This document shows, one piece after another, positions 45,654 to 57,970 of a stretch of 64,000 nucleotides of DNA. Below the pieces are notes generated by a model. The model worked only from the letters and a program-made list of their open reading frames with translations, was not told the origin of the DNA and searched no databases. Within the stretch, counting starts at the first letter, position 1; the number at the start of each line of letters is the position of its first letter. Source of the stretch: Topomyia yanbarensis. Taxonomy: Eukaryota; Arthropoda; Insecta; Diptera; Culicidae. Made by a program: the position numbers and the translations under genes. The DNA is taken from contig NC_080672.1 in NCBI RefSeq assembly GCF_030247195.1, positions 66,505,771-66,569,770 on the forward strand. The letters run 5' to 3'.

Positions 45654-48227
45654 ACGGACAGCCTTGATTAATTTATCGATTTATTTTTTTTATCCCTTTA
45701 TGGGCAGCTAGGGCCGAGGGTGGTGGCTAGCGGGTTTCATGCATCCTTGACCTGACGTACAAAGCTATGGTGCCTTGAACACAGGCAACGTAGATCCAAG
45801 GCCATCATTGAAATGATAAGTTCTGCGTTTGAGATGTACTTCCCCCGGTTGCCAGACGAATACCTGTAATTACTACTTGTTGCTTTGTATGTATGAATCT
45901 AATGTTCAGTCCTGGGTGGTGTATGCGTGGAAGGTGTGGTTTTTAGCGTTCGAGTCCAGGAGTGCATATCTGTCTGGGTTAGCGTGGGCGTTTACTAATT
46001 GTGTAATAGTGTGATCGCTAAAGGCTCGAGCATATGAATGCCAGCGTGTCTCCAACTTTGCGTGCATAAATCCGGTTTTAGATCCGTGTTGCCATTCGCA
46101 CATTCACGTGTATTCTCGAACGATCGCGCGCGGACCGTGAATCTAATAATTAATTTTCAGTGTATGGTAGAGAAACGTGTTGTCTAGTGAATATGAGCAT
46201 CATTCCCGATCGGTTCAACTGAAGGCATGAGTCTAGGCTGATCGAGAGTAGAGAATTCCGAACGTAGCCGGTCTATGATCGCGCGAGTGGTGGGTTAATG
46301 CTTGAGACCGCGGTTGTAAAGTTATAGGTGCTGAAAAGTTCACTTAAGTAAAGGGGTGTTGGCGAAATTGCGAGCGTAGGTGTGTGTGGATGATTGAAAT
46401 TGTAATGTAAGTTCGCGTTTTTGACCAGGTTTGTGTTATCGCGAAAGTTAGGGTCGTTTGCACGTTTTGGATGTGAATGTATATGGGAGAATATGCAATT
46501 GACTGTGCTAGTGAATATCGGTATGAACCCAACTCAAGATACAGTAATAAAAGGAAAAATAACATGCCGAATGTTTCTTTTTTTAGGTCAATAACCGTGC
46601 ATTGAAGAATGCTCAAAAACTCTGAACTAGGCCCCGTCGAGTCCAGTCTGTCCGTCTCGTCCTGTCGTGTCTGGGGTTTCCAGGTTACATGCATTCACCA
46701 GATGAGACTAGCTTATGTCAGCTTACTTGTGCACTGGTTTCGTAGAATCGAGGCGATCATCGAAATGATAGATCCTACGAGTGAATGCACTTGGCCCAGT
46801 CACCTGTCAAGCATTTGTGTATTTGTGTATGTTGAGATATGTGTGGAGCCTGTAAATAATATTTTAATACGAATATTTTATACTTCAAAATAAGAAATGT
46901 GTAATATACTACTTGCAGTTTGTTGATCGTTCCTACTTATCTGATACCATCGAGTATGAGAATACATATCCATTTTTCTAAAACCTGGCGACGTCCGATG
47001 GCAGAGAAGAATCATTGTTGGCAGCAATGTTGCTCTTCTTGGATGTATGAGCTCAAAAAGGTCATCACAAGAAAATAACGCATGAGACCGAAAATAAATT
47101 AAAAAAATAAAATAAAGAGCAGAGTTAGTATTGTTATTGAGTATTAATAATATGCCGATTTTTTTCGAGAGTTGTCCTACTGGAACTGTAGAGCTAATTG
47201 ATTTAATTAAGGTATGGACCTAGACTTCTGGAATCGGGGATAGAGACTTCCGGACGCGAACGATTCATGAATGCGCGAGTGCGGGGGACTGTAGGTTCAC
47301 GCTTGAGACTGCGTTTGAGTGATTACAAGTGCCGAGACGTTCATACTATCACCGGGATGTTATAATGTCTGGAAGAGCGCGAGTATAGGTTGCGTGGATG
47401 GTCGCGAAGGGCTCAAGCATTTTGATATTTTTTTTGTCGCGTGTATGTGACTTTGCATTCGATTTTTATGTAGTTTCGCGCGAACACGGGCATTTGGAGG
47501 TTCACTCTCGAGACCGGGATTGTTAATTTATAAGTGCTAAACCATTCACTTAGTCACCAGGGTGTTATACTTTTTACGAGATCGTGGGTGTAGTCGTGCG
47601 TGGATGATCGAGAAGGACTCGAGCGTTTGTATGTGGACGTTTTTGTCGCGTGTGCTAGTATGTAACTTCGCGTGGACACATTATTTTTATAAGCGTGTGG
47701 CCATTCGCATGTTCGCGTATTCTTCAACGATCGCACATGGACGTCTTGTCTAGTTTTTATTTCTATTGGTCCAACTAAAGGCATGAATTTGGGCTGCTAT
47801 GACCAAGGGCGGAGACTTCCGGACGTGACCGATTCATGATTGCGCGAGCTTAGGTTCTTAGGTTCCAACGTTCACCTAATCAATCGGGGTGTTTGAATAT
47901 TGGCGAGATCGCGGGCGTTCGTATTTGTGACCAGGTTTGTGTTATCGCGTAGGCCACGTTTGTACGTTTGGAATGAGGTGCCTGCAGAGAGAATTGGGCC
48001 CTAAACCCACATTGTATATTATTTGACCATGGCAGTGGATAATAAAGGTCGCCAAGTTAAGTACTAAAATTGATCACAATGTAGCTTAACTAAAAAGAAA
48101 ATAATCGTATCCCAAGTTTATGTGATATAATCACTGTAATACTGCTTTGGTGGAAAAGCCCCCGGACCACATCAAGGTACAGTATCATGCCGAGGGACGG
48201 ACAGCCTTGATTAATTTATCGATTTAT
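45654..48227. mobile_element. 2.5-kb unclassified repeat between 31-bp direct repeats
   Basis: ACGGACAGCCTTGATTAATT plus 11 more bases occurs at 45654-45684 and 48197-48227 with no mismatch. Between them, 45685-48196 holds degenerate tandem copies of the GTCTAGTGGATATGA unit (anchors near 46174 and 47748; TCGCGCGCGGACCGTGAATC near 46122). It also holds a second duplicated stretch (GCCATCATTGAAATGATAAG near 45799, related to GCGATCATCGAAATGATAGA near 46753). A T-run lies directly inside the left repeat (45681-45691), as if a minus-strand poly(A) insertion made a long target duplication. Non-coding. Confidence 0.6.
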
Positions 48228-48650
48228 GAAAATTTAATGAACAATTTTCCAGAATTTTTATTATTAATTTCAATGAACTTGTAACTCTAGAAAATTCTAA
48301 TTTGACAAACCCACTTCGGATTCGTTTTGATCAACATAATCATAATGTAAAATTTTTAATCAGATTTATTCGAATTTTGAAGGTGAAATTGATTGAGATG
48401 GCTTGCAGCTGGTTTCGATGAAAGTTTTACCGTTTCTGAACAAAAGTTTGTACTTATCTCAATGGGGGTGTCCATCTAGCCCATAATTAAATTTTTTTAA
48501 GTGGATCGATTAACGTAGTTAAAGTAATTTCAGATGCATTACCTTTTTTCTATAAGGTAGTAGAGATAAGTTTTAGAAAACTTCAAATAAGCATAACTAT
48601 AAGCATAAGAGATCGCGTATGGTTGCTACTCCATTATTGACCAGAACCAA
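48228..48650. other. No gene seen
   Basis: AT-rich spacer without features. Confidence 0.4.
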
Positions 48651-48923
48651 TTGAACTTGCAAAATGTTCGTTGGAACAACATGCTTGGGAAAGGAAGGAT
48701 TGTTAGTCCGATACACGTCGCTACTAGAGATCGAGGAATCTTTTGCATCTACACATGTATGACGGTAAGGGGAGAGCTGTTAGTAAATGTGCCAGTTCCG
48801 TTATTATGTAATAATTTATCTGAGCAGCCGGCTGCCGAGAACCAATTGCAATTATGTACTAATTTCTCTGGGCAGCCGGCTGCCGAGAACCAAGAACCAG
48901 AACTTGGGAAATTTATCATTTAA
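48651..48923 (+). CDS. Unassigned 90-codon frame with a duplicated peptide
   Basis: The frame starts MNLQNVRWNNMLGKGRIVSP and ends with two similar peptides, LCNNLSEQPAAENQ and LCTNFSGQPAAENQ, from a DNA duplication of GCAGCCGGCTGCCGAGAACC at about 48825 and 48873. The GC-rich repeat stands out from its AT-rich surroundings. I do not recognise the protein. It may be a fragment of a gene or transposon, or chance. Confidence 0.2.
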   Translation: MNLQNVRWNNMLGKGRIVSPIHVATRDRGIFCIYTCMTVRGELLVNVPVPLLCNNLSEQPAAENQLQLCTNFSGQPAAENQEPELGKFII

Positions 48924-49860
48924 CTTCGGATAACCGACTATGATTACTTATATATATTAATAAATCGGTAACGTTCGCTTTCCTATCACGCGACGAGTTT
49001 TTCGTTGATTCTATCGTGTCGGTTTGTAGATAGTTGGAATTGCACATGTATAATGGTTTCGAAGTAAGAGGGGCTTATATTAAACCGCCAAAATAATATG
49101 AAAACAGGAATGGAACTTGATTTATTTCCGTAGCATTAGTATAACAGAAAACCGATTATAGACAAATAATAGATTGTCGATTTTAATCAATCTCTTCCGC
49201 TCGCAAGTTATTCATTGTTATGATGACAAGTAAGTACTAAAGAAGTGTAAAAAAATGAGATAGTTGACAGTTCTACAGTTCTGAGTTAAGATAGAATACA
49301 GTTAATTCAGATATTATTCCTGCAGACGACAAGCCAGAAAACGGAAAACAAACAAAAAAATTCGAATAGAAACAACAAGAGTTGAATCAAGCTGGGGCCA
49401 CAACCAAACAATATCGACCGTTTTCGCGACAAGGATGTGATTTTTTTTCTTCGTGCAGATATGGCGGAGGTAAATCGATAACTGGTCTTCTACTGCTCTG
49501 GCGGATGGTCAATTCTCAACCCTCATACATGACTGAAGTTCTCATTCCACTCATACAAGACCATGCGTCCTCCTCACGCACACCTAATGGCCCGTAGATG
49601 AATTCGCTCGTTGGTTAAACAAGTACCAAACAATTATAGAAATTAGTCTGCTCAGTCCAAAACAATGTCAGCCCGATTGGCATCACCCGCCGGATACGTC
49701 CTCCCTTATAATATATGTAACTTTAAAAATAATAAAATGAAGACTACTACTTATTTGCAACAAAATAAGAACGGAAAAAAGTAGTTTCATAACCAAAGTG
49801 ACTCACTGCCTTGTTGACGAATCACCCAACACAAATAGATGATAAGGGTTGCGGACGAGC
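48924..49860. other. No gene seen
   Basis: AT-rich sequence with a 71-codon frame at 49382-49597 of no known family. Confidence 0.4.
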
Positions 49861-49899
49861 CCAACCCGAAGCGAACAGTTACTGTGTTTGGGCAAATTA

Positions 49900-50780
49900 C
49901 ACACTGATGGAATCAGCACAAATCGTCCTATTTGAAATGGACCTGCAAAATGTGTGTATTAAGTTGGCGATGTAGAAACAAACCCCAACTTTTACGATTT
50001 TAATGTTATCCGCTTGGCTCGAGTAGACCCCTATGGAGGAGTATTTTTGGAGATCAAAATGTGCTATGACTTCTATCGAATTGACCTCCCTTCGATTCAA
50101 GGCATTTAAGATGTCGCTTACCAGGATTAGGATCAAAGGCAAATATTTTTGTATAACCTATATTCCCCCTAGAGCCTCGGCTGCCCACCGATGGTTTTGT
50201 GATACTACGGAACTGTTTCCCACATCCAGGCTATTATTAGGAAACTTCAACTGCCACGGTACGGCATTTATGATGATAATCGATCCACAATGTTTGCATC
50301 AACTTTAAAATGACCATTTTGAGCACGTGTGAAGTGACATGGATTCGTACACCACCAGCATGTCCAAGCGTGTTAGACTTATCCCTCTGTTCCACATCGC
50401 TCCAGTAATATTGGATGTGGAAAGTTATCTACCTGCACCGTTACCAATCTTAATTACCATTGCTAATGGTTCAAAGCCGCTGAATATAATAAATGTTTTG
50501 CATCAGCTCACACGAAATATTGATTGGAAGAGATACGCGACTGCGATGTCCGACAAGATCGAATCTTAACAAGAGCTTCCTCCGGTGCCGGTGGAAGGTT
50601 GGAATGCCTGACAACTTGAGGAAGTACGCAACATTGAAGATGAAGCACCTTAATGAAAGCCGAAAAGATGCGGTTATTGGCTCCGGTTTGTCGACGGGTT
50701 AAAGAAACTAAACATCGATGAACACATCCCGACGTATGCGCAACTGAAACAATACTAACGAACGGTTGCCTTGCATTGCT
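49900..50780 (+). pseudogene. LINE endonuclease fragment (LOA/jockey type)
   Basis: A plus-strand frame from about 50033 encodes an APE-type endonuclease piece: SIELTSLRFKAF, IKGKYFCITYIPPRA, RWFCDTTELFPTSRLLLGNF (about 50187-50245). This corresponds to the LLLGDFN active-site strand, with the catalytic Asp changed to Asn. The next frames give PACPSVLDLSL-like and ITIANGSKPLNIINVLHQLT (about 50453-50512) and RNIDWKRYATAMSDKIES, the linker to the RT domain. Frameshifts and stops occur between them, and no RT core follows. It is truncated on both sides. Confidence 0.75.
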
Positions 50781-52139
50781 CTGTACAGAATTTCAAATGG
50801 TCTATGTCAGCGAATAGCTGATGGTACCTGTGTTCTTGAGTGTTAAGGGTGCTTTGACTTAGTTTTGACTACCATTCTTTCAGATAAGCTGGGTGGGTAT
50901 TCCTGCGCTAAAAAATCGATTCAGGGATCTCCTACAATACAGGAATTGAATCTGAGAGATCACAGGTACGATTCTTGCTCTATGCCATATGTTTTCGCAG
51001 TGTGTTCAGTACAAAGGTGAATTTGCATCGTATCTTCTTTCTCACTGTTCCGGCCATTCTTTATTTGTCTATTTTCCGTTAGATATGCTCATAAAAACTT
51101 TACATACTAATCTATAACTTTTGTTGGTAACTTACACTGCACTTTAAACGAATTACTTCACATACAACAAAAGTTCAATAATAGTTTCTTGAAATGTAAT
51201 TTATCAGATAACATACAAAAGTAATTCTAACTCCATCATAACACAACATAATTTCTCCTTCTAGTGTTAGTATAAGTTCGCGTCAACAGGCACCGAACAA
51301 AGCAAATAACATCGTAATCAACACTGACATGCGCAGCTAATCTTCGCGATTGTATTTACATATTGGCATACATTGCACAGCATTAGCAACACCCAAGTGC
51401 ACATGTTTACAATTATGCTAATTCAACATATGGTAATCGACAGAAACACCACTTGCACTTGTTTGCGGTGTGCAAAATTATCCACCTGATGAGATTACAC
51501 AGTAGACCGGCAAGTGTTTGCAAAGTGAAATTTTATATGAGAAAGAATCGCTTTCGAGCTTCTTGCGACAATCCAGTGATAACTTGTTTTTCCCCGACCA
51601 AGGGAAAACAACAAGGGGCTGATCTGGTATAAGTTGATCACTGGCCCCAGGTGGTGCCACTGATCTTCGTCCCGGTTTAATTCAGACAGACAGTTCGTGT
51701 GTATGTGCGAGCATGGGATGAATAATTTTAAAAATGTAATCACCGCACGTGCGGTCGTTGAGCTCGGTGTGTAGGTATGTATATACAAAAATAGTAACGT
51801 CGGAATGAATATTGCTTCATGCTTGTGGAAATGTATAATTTCAGTGCACCCAAACAATATTTGCGTGTCATCTCTATCGTTTTTCCCCTAGCTCAACGAG
51901 TCCGTTGTGGGCTTCGAAGAGCGTGGAATTAAACGTTTATTGTGGAAATATTCACCATTAAACTACACCATGCATGAAATATAATGCATCAATTTGTCAT
52001 ATTTTCGTGCGGACTAGGCTAATTGGTTTTTAGTTGCACCTTTAAGCTTTTATATGTATGATTTTGATTTGTTATTCAATCGAGGTGTTTTTGGTTGAGT
52101 CGAAAATAACCATGCCTCAAATAATAATCAAATAGCTCG
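50781..52139. other. No gene seen
   Basis: About 1.4 kb without repeat edges or credible frames. The two overlapping minus-strand frames at 51478-51857 lack motifs. Confidence 0.4.
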
Positions 52140-53215
52140 TAGTGTGTTTTGCAATGTCGCCCACTAAAACACTGCTTTAGGTCAATTGTAGCAGACCGTG
52201 ATTCTGAATGTGATATTCATTGTACGGTTCAGGTATGTGCGGGCGTAGGGACTCGCGATCGCGTGTATCATCGCGAAGGACTCGAGCATTTGTACGTTAA
52301 CGTGATCGATCGCGTGTGCGTTTGTATGTCGCGTGTGTTAACATGTATGTAACTTCGCGTGTATAAATTATATTTTAAAACCGTGTGCCTTTCGCACATT
52401 CACGTGTGTTCTTGGATAATCGCGCGCGGACCATGAATCTAATAGTTTATTTTTTGTGTACGGCTAATATGCTAAAAGAGAGTGAGATCTTCCATATCAC
52501 TAGAGTTCCCGGTGATGTCGCCATGGAACGTGTTGTCTAGTGGATATGAGCTTGATTTTTTGATTGGTCCTACTGGACCAATGGACCTAAGTTATTGGGA
52601 CAGAGAGTAATGGTTTCCGGACGTGACCGATTCATGAGCACGCGAAAACGGACGTCCGTAGGTTCGCGTTTGAGACAGCGTTTGAAACTTCGTAAGTGCT
52701 AAAACGTTCTTTTTATTACCGGGTGTTATTAAGTTTGCGCGATCGCGAACGTTGGTGTGCGTTGTTCATCGCGAAGGGCTTAAGCGTTCGTATGTTAACG
52801 TGTTTGTCACGTGTGCTCGCGTTCATGTGACTTCGCGTGTGCAACACTGGATTTTGTAACCGTGTGGCCATTCCTATATACGCGTGCGTTCTTGGATGGT
52901 CACGCGGACCTTCATTCTGATAGTTAGTTTTCGGTGTACAATTCACATTCTGACAGGAAGTAAGTTACCCCATATCACTAGAGTCCTCGGTCATGTCGCC
53001 ATGTAACGTGGTGTTCAGTGGATATGAGAGCTTTCTTTATTTAATTGATCCTATTGAAGGCATGCATCTAGCCTGCTAATATCAAGGATAGAAACATCCG
53101 GAAGTTACCGATTCATCATCGTGTGACCGCGGGAGTTTTTAGGTTGACACTTGAGACCGCGTTTGAAAATTTATAGGAGCTGAGACATTCACTTTATCAC
53201 CGGGATTTAACGGTG
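52140..53215. repeat. GTCTAGTGGATATGA family, tandem units of about 480 bp
   Basis: Anchors GGAACGTGTTGTCTAGTGGA (52525) and GTAACGTGGTGTTCAGTGGA (53003) are 478 bp apart. Each unit contains TATCACTAGAGT, ACCGATTCAT, GTGTGGCCATTC / GTGTGCCTTTCGCAC and TCGCGAAGG blocks. A degenerate tandem array related to those at 35, 37 and 46-48 kb. Confidence 0.6.
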
Positions 53216-53533
53216 TATGGCAGAGCCATACACTTTCTTCAGCAAAATTACGCCCCTGTATTAGGCTCAACTATATAAAGTGTTTTCTATACTTTTAAAA
53301 GTTTATAGATACCCAGTTTTACTACTTACTTTTTACTAAGTTTTAATGGCTCTGTCGCTCTTATAATTCAAAATTTGTACAATCTAACTAACCAAACTTC
53401 TTCATTAGGACCTTCAGAAAATAAAAAAATGCTAAAAAAAATCTAAGGTCGTTCAGGAGCACTACAAGAGGCATGCATTTGAAATTTTACCCAAAATCGG
53501 CCCATTCTTCAAAAAATCAAAATTCGCCACCAG
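53216..53533. other. No gene seen
   Basis: Starts at a small hairpin GTGTATGGC-AGA-GCCATACAC (53213-53233). Otherwise featureless. Confidence 0.4.
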
Positions 53534-55843
53534 TAGGGGAGACTGAGGAGACTTGATCCCCTTTTTTATTTTTCAATCCTACTCCGTGGAATGATAAACA
53601 AACTATGTATTTTTTGTAGTTTTATATTGTTTCTAGGGTTGACTGATAATCATAAAAAAATTACATGGAAATATTATACTAGACATGAGCTATGAGCATT
53701 TTCGGAAAACAACAAAAAAATGGAAAATTCTTTGATTAGTGGAGACTCGATCCCTAATTTGGGGACACTTTTTTTTTTTCCAATTCGTTTATTTGATAAG
53801 GCAGGTTTGCGTTAGCTTAAAGGTGCCAATTTTGTTTTGTTTTACATTTTAAATTACTTAAAACTAGGGGATTACATATTGATTAGCTATACATATACAA
53901 GGGGGTAATATAATTTTCGTAAGATTAGGGGGTCATTTAGTTTTTATGGCAATATGGTTTGACATTTTTAGCAATGAGATTATTGGAGCAAATAATGTTT
54001 AACTAAGGGGGAAAATTTATACGGCTATCTTAAAAGTAGAAATAATTAGAGGGCGTGATTAAATTTTGTAAAGATTCGGAGACATTAATTAGAGTTATTT
54101 TATGTGGTAGTAGAGTTGGGCATTTTCAACGAGATCATATAATATAATAGTTAAAACTAGAAAAGGCAAGAAGAGCTAAATGCTTCATGAAGATATTTGA
54201 GGGGGGGGGGGGAGGGGTGTTACTTCTGTGTATAAGAGTCAGGGGAAGTAGGGTGGACAAACATGGCAGGGGGAGAACATTATTTCAGTTTCAGACTTCG
54301 GGAGATCAACGGATGGATTACAGAATCAGGGTGGCCTTCATCAGGAAGAATCATGTACTGGGACGCCGGGTGGTCGTTCTTAAGATGGCAGGGGTTTCTC
54401 CAGACGATTTCGTAGTGCGGCTCAGATGTTGATCGGCTACATTTCGAGTTGTGCGTGTGATGTTCGTGCTTTAGGTCCCGTGTTTGTTGGCTCATTTGAC
54501 AGGGATGTTTTGTGTCGCCTTGGAGTCGCATCAACCATCGTGGGTGTATGGTACAGGTGGAAGAGAGCGTTTCTGAGAATGATAAGGAAAAAGGGGCAGT
54601 TAAAGTTGGATATTGATGGTTTTTATGAAGGTGTATATAAGGGACATATAGAGGACATCGCGGCTTGCCAACACATCTCGAACCGGGATTTGGGGACACT
54701 TGATTATTTTTTGAAAACGTGTTTAAAAGAGCATGTAGGGTAATAAGCCTATTTTTACCCTGTTTCTATTATCATCCTACCAATCTGAAGCCTTTGGTTA
54801 GAACAGCGTCTGCCATCTTTGCTCAACGCATTGGCTCAAATGGTGTTGCGATAATTGGGGTACTCGATTAGAGTTTTTGCTGTGCTCAAACAGAAGATTT
54901 TCGCCATTCTCAAGACAATTTTGTTATTATATTGGCTCTTAATAAGAGGCGAATGACCTTAAGGCTAAAACCACCATAATCGAAATAAAAAAATAGCTCC
55001 TAATAACAAAGCAAAGAAGCTGAAATAATAAAATTAATAATGAAATAATGTGGTACCCTCCCTAATAGGGCAAAAATAGGTACCTAACCCCATTCAATGT
55101 TATAAATGTATTGTGGTATTGATTAAATTGTTGTGATTTACTATTTTTGGTACTACATATTATCCATCTCTCACCTGATTTTTATTACGAATTCCTCAAA
55201 TCTCTGTGCAATGATTTGAAAGCTGTCGTTATTATGGTTGAGGAACGTCAAATGTGGGATGCATGGTTGCTACGTATGCTGTAGTAAACATTTACAGTTT
55301 ATTTTTTGTATGATGAAGCGTTCATTTTTGACAGTTTTTTTTGTTATTTTATGGCAACAATGACTTCAATTGTTCTGGTGTGAATTTGGTTATTTTCAGT
55401 AGTGTGTATGAAGCATGGCGAAGGGGATCAAATCTCCACGAATTTGAAGGGATCAAGTGAACCCATAGCATCTATTTCATCAAACTTTTGTACAAATATA
55501 GTTGAACAAAAAAATCAGCTCAATCATAGCGTATTCATATAATTGACATTCTCCTGTATTTCTGTATGCAAAAGTATAGTATGCAGTGGGAGACTTTATC
55601 AATTGTATAAAAGTTTGAAAATTTGGAAAATAAATCTTCTTCAGTTCTTCTGAGATTTTTTTCTTTAAATCGGTAAAAATTCGGTAACACATGTCCAATT
55701 TATTTTTTTGTGTTAAAGAAATCTTTGTTTAGATAAAACTACGCAACTTTCTAGTATATTCGATTAATGTATTCTGATCCGCCTTTGAGTTACAATGATG
55801 GGATCAAGTCTCCCCGGGGATCAAGTCTCCTCAGTCTCCCCTA
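53534..55843. mobile_element. 1.37-kb TA-target element, copy 2 (split by a retroposon)
   Basis: Inverse of 6196-7568 with near identity throughout, TA at each edge. The shared 72-codon frame is at 55480-55698 (minus). The nested GGGT-ended MITE is at about 54740-55095. A 918-bp insertion with 13-bp target duplication splits it at 53770-54687. Sizes agree: 2310 minus 931 gives 1379 bp, against 1373 for copy 1. Confidence 0.85.
53770..54687 (-). mobile_element. Retroposon insertion with poly(A) on the minus strand
   Basis: ATTTGGGGACACT is duplicated (53757-53769, 54688-54700), and copy 1 of the host shows one copy only. A T-run starts the insertion on the plus strand, that is, a poly(A) tail of a minus-strand retroposon, followed inward by CCAATTCGTTTATTTGATAA. 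The interior has a run of 12 G near 54202. Several open frames (54187-54432, 54426-54743, 54280-54699 minus) overlap but show no RT motifs. Best read as a 5'-truncated LINE 3' end or large SINE. Confidence 0.75.
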
Positions 55844-55929
55844 GGGAACATTTTAGCAAATTCACTCCGAAGAAGAAAGTGCTCCTAATACCCTAACCTT
55901 TCATTTAAGAAGTGAGCCCGATGACTTTT

Positions 55930-56345
55930 TTAACGTGATGTCATTTTGGGACACTCTACTGTGCATCCGTGATGAGATAATGAGGCTTCGTCTGCATCTG
56001 GGTGTACAGTTTCCGAGCCTGTGAATTTCCCACCGTATTTTGTTACGATTTGGAACTTTTGTAAGTATGCGATTCCTTGGACGGATTCAATTTTTTGGCT
56101 ACATCCCTGACCGAAGCATGGGGATTCCTTTTAAACGCTTGCGCTATACGCTTATGAACCTCATCATTAATAGAACATCCATTCTGACCACTGCTCTGCA
56201 TGATTCCGAATTGTTTTCCTGACAGAAAAACTGACAGCGATAAAATACTTCCACCCAAATTTTCAAGAGAATATATCTAATAGGTAATTTTCTACAGCGT
56301 TTTTCGCGATGCAATTCGATATGAGGCAATTAAAAACAGTTTTGT
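55930..56345 (-). pseudogene. Mariner-like transposase N-terminal scrap
   Basis: The minus strand shares the ATCGCTGTCAGTTTTTCTGT-type 5' region and the peptide GCSINDEVHKRIAQAFKRNP ... HASVRDVAKKLNPSKE with the relic at 29340-30260. An internal deletion has removed the first helix-turn-helix. No catalytic region. Confidence 0.7.
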
Positions 56346-57419
56346 CCTTAGTGAAGAAAGAATAGTTTGCACCTAAATTTTTCTTCATTAAGGAGAAATA
56401 TAGCATAGAGCTGTAGTTGTGCCCGACAGCATGTACCGTTGACTTAGGTGGAATTTCGACCAGTACGTTGTCATTCATGAGGTTGAGGTTCTATAGCACT
56501 CGACGACCTCCGTCAAGGTTATGTCCGCTGTATAGTTCAGATTTATGATAAATCTCACACGAATGTGCGAGTCTCTCGCGAACCTTACACAGTTTGAAAG
56601 ATATCTGCAACTTTCCATTAAATTGACTGTAACTAAAAGCACTCCTTAAATATAATGTCAACCGACAACCATTTGCTTACTGAGTACGTCCTTTTATACT
56701 AATTGGGCCATACCGATACAAAGATGTTTGGTCGAAAACAGGCAACTTTATCTGAGTGAACTACCTACACCAGCTCATAGAGCTGCGACATATTACAGGT
56801 TAAAACATGTAAAATTTTGAAAATGAGATATTACACGGATACGAAAAACTACCAAAAGTTGAGCTCTTTTGACTAAATCTCCGGGTATCGTGGAATAAGG
56901 TAAAATTAGGTAAACCGTGTTGAAGGAAGTTTCCCTTTAACCACTGAAAAAGTCACAACTCATTGACAGGTTTTTTATACTCAACTTTGACTTAAATATG
57001 CCTAAATTTAAGTTGAATCTTCCTAATTTTGAGTATACCTCAAACAACTCAAAAGTACCTTATTCCATGGAAGGCCTCGACTGAGTCGAATCTCTCTCTC
57101 TTTGTTTTTGACAACACTAATAAGTGCGAAAGCGACGCAAGACACAAAACTACCTAAATTTAAGCTAAAATAACTTATTCTGCGGATTGTTTTATTTTCC
57201 CGCGTAGAACTCGAAATTTTAATCACCTCCACGCGCTCTATTCGCGCGGTAGTAGTTAATTTTATTTAAGTCGTTCTAATGACATAATGGTAAAGAATCA
57301 TTTTGTAAGTGCACGTGTTACAGTGCTGAAAGTATCGTCTCGATACGTGCAGGGTTTAAAAAGCTGTGCATGATGGAAGCTGAGAAAGGCACATTGATCG
57401 CGTGATCACACAGTATTTT
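56346..57419. other. No gene seen; weak inverted repeat
   Basis: Around 56990-57180 CCTAAATTTAAGTTGAA and CTACCTAAATTTAAGCT, and a CT microsatellite (57091-57102), hint at a degraded MITE. Nothing else. Confidence 0.35.
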
Positions 57420-57970
57420 CAAACGCCGTTTGCGTGTCCAAAACTAATAGTGTCTAAACCGTTCACCTTAAAAGTATAATTTGTGTGAGGAAGTTGATAC
57501 CTTGATGATTGCGGAATCTATAGGAATACACAGTGTTCTGTGATTAATTCACCTATGAATAAATTATAAAATTTATTTTTTGTACTTATATTTAGATAGG
57601 AACCTTGTATTTTTTAGCTTATATTATTGCAAACGATATTGCTGAGGATTTTATATATCTAGCTTTAATAGTTCTCAAGTTATGGATCATTTCATATTGA
57701 TGATCCCTTAAAATTTAGGTTTTCATGATACTTTTACGCTCTTTGTGTCTTCTATACACTTGTTTTCTGTATTAAAACACGTATTTTTGCAAAACATGGT
57801 TGCTTCCTATCTGTTGAGTTTAAAAATATATTCGATATATTCAAAATTTTCCGATAATTTTAAGGTTACTTTCACCTTAAACCTCCGATCAAAAGGAGCA
57901 AAAATGAGTAATCAACATAATAAGATAATGAAAGTACTAGTTGATGAAGCGAGATCGGGATGTAACCAAT
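57420..57970. repeat. One-arm relative of the Transib-like element
   Basis: Matches the left arm of 27436-28886 in order: AATAGTGTCTAAACCGTT, GATTAATTCACCTATRA, GTTATGGA-CA, AAACAYGTATTTTTGC and AAAAGGAGCAAA. Divergence is clearly larger than between the two arms of that element. No second arm or terminal CACAGTG pair was identified. Confidence 0.65.

Noticed and set aside
45654..48227. LTR retrotransposon with 31-bp terminal repeats
   Set aside because: Repeats are too short for LTRs and there is no gag-pol, primer-binding site or polypurine tract.
54187..54743. Plus-strand frames of 81 and 105 codons as a gene
   Set aside because: They overlap a minus-strand frame of similar length, cross a retroposon boundary and show no family motif.
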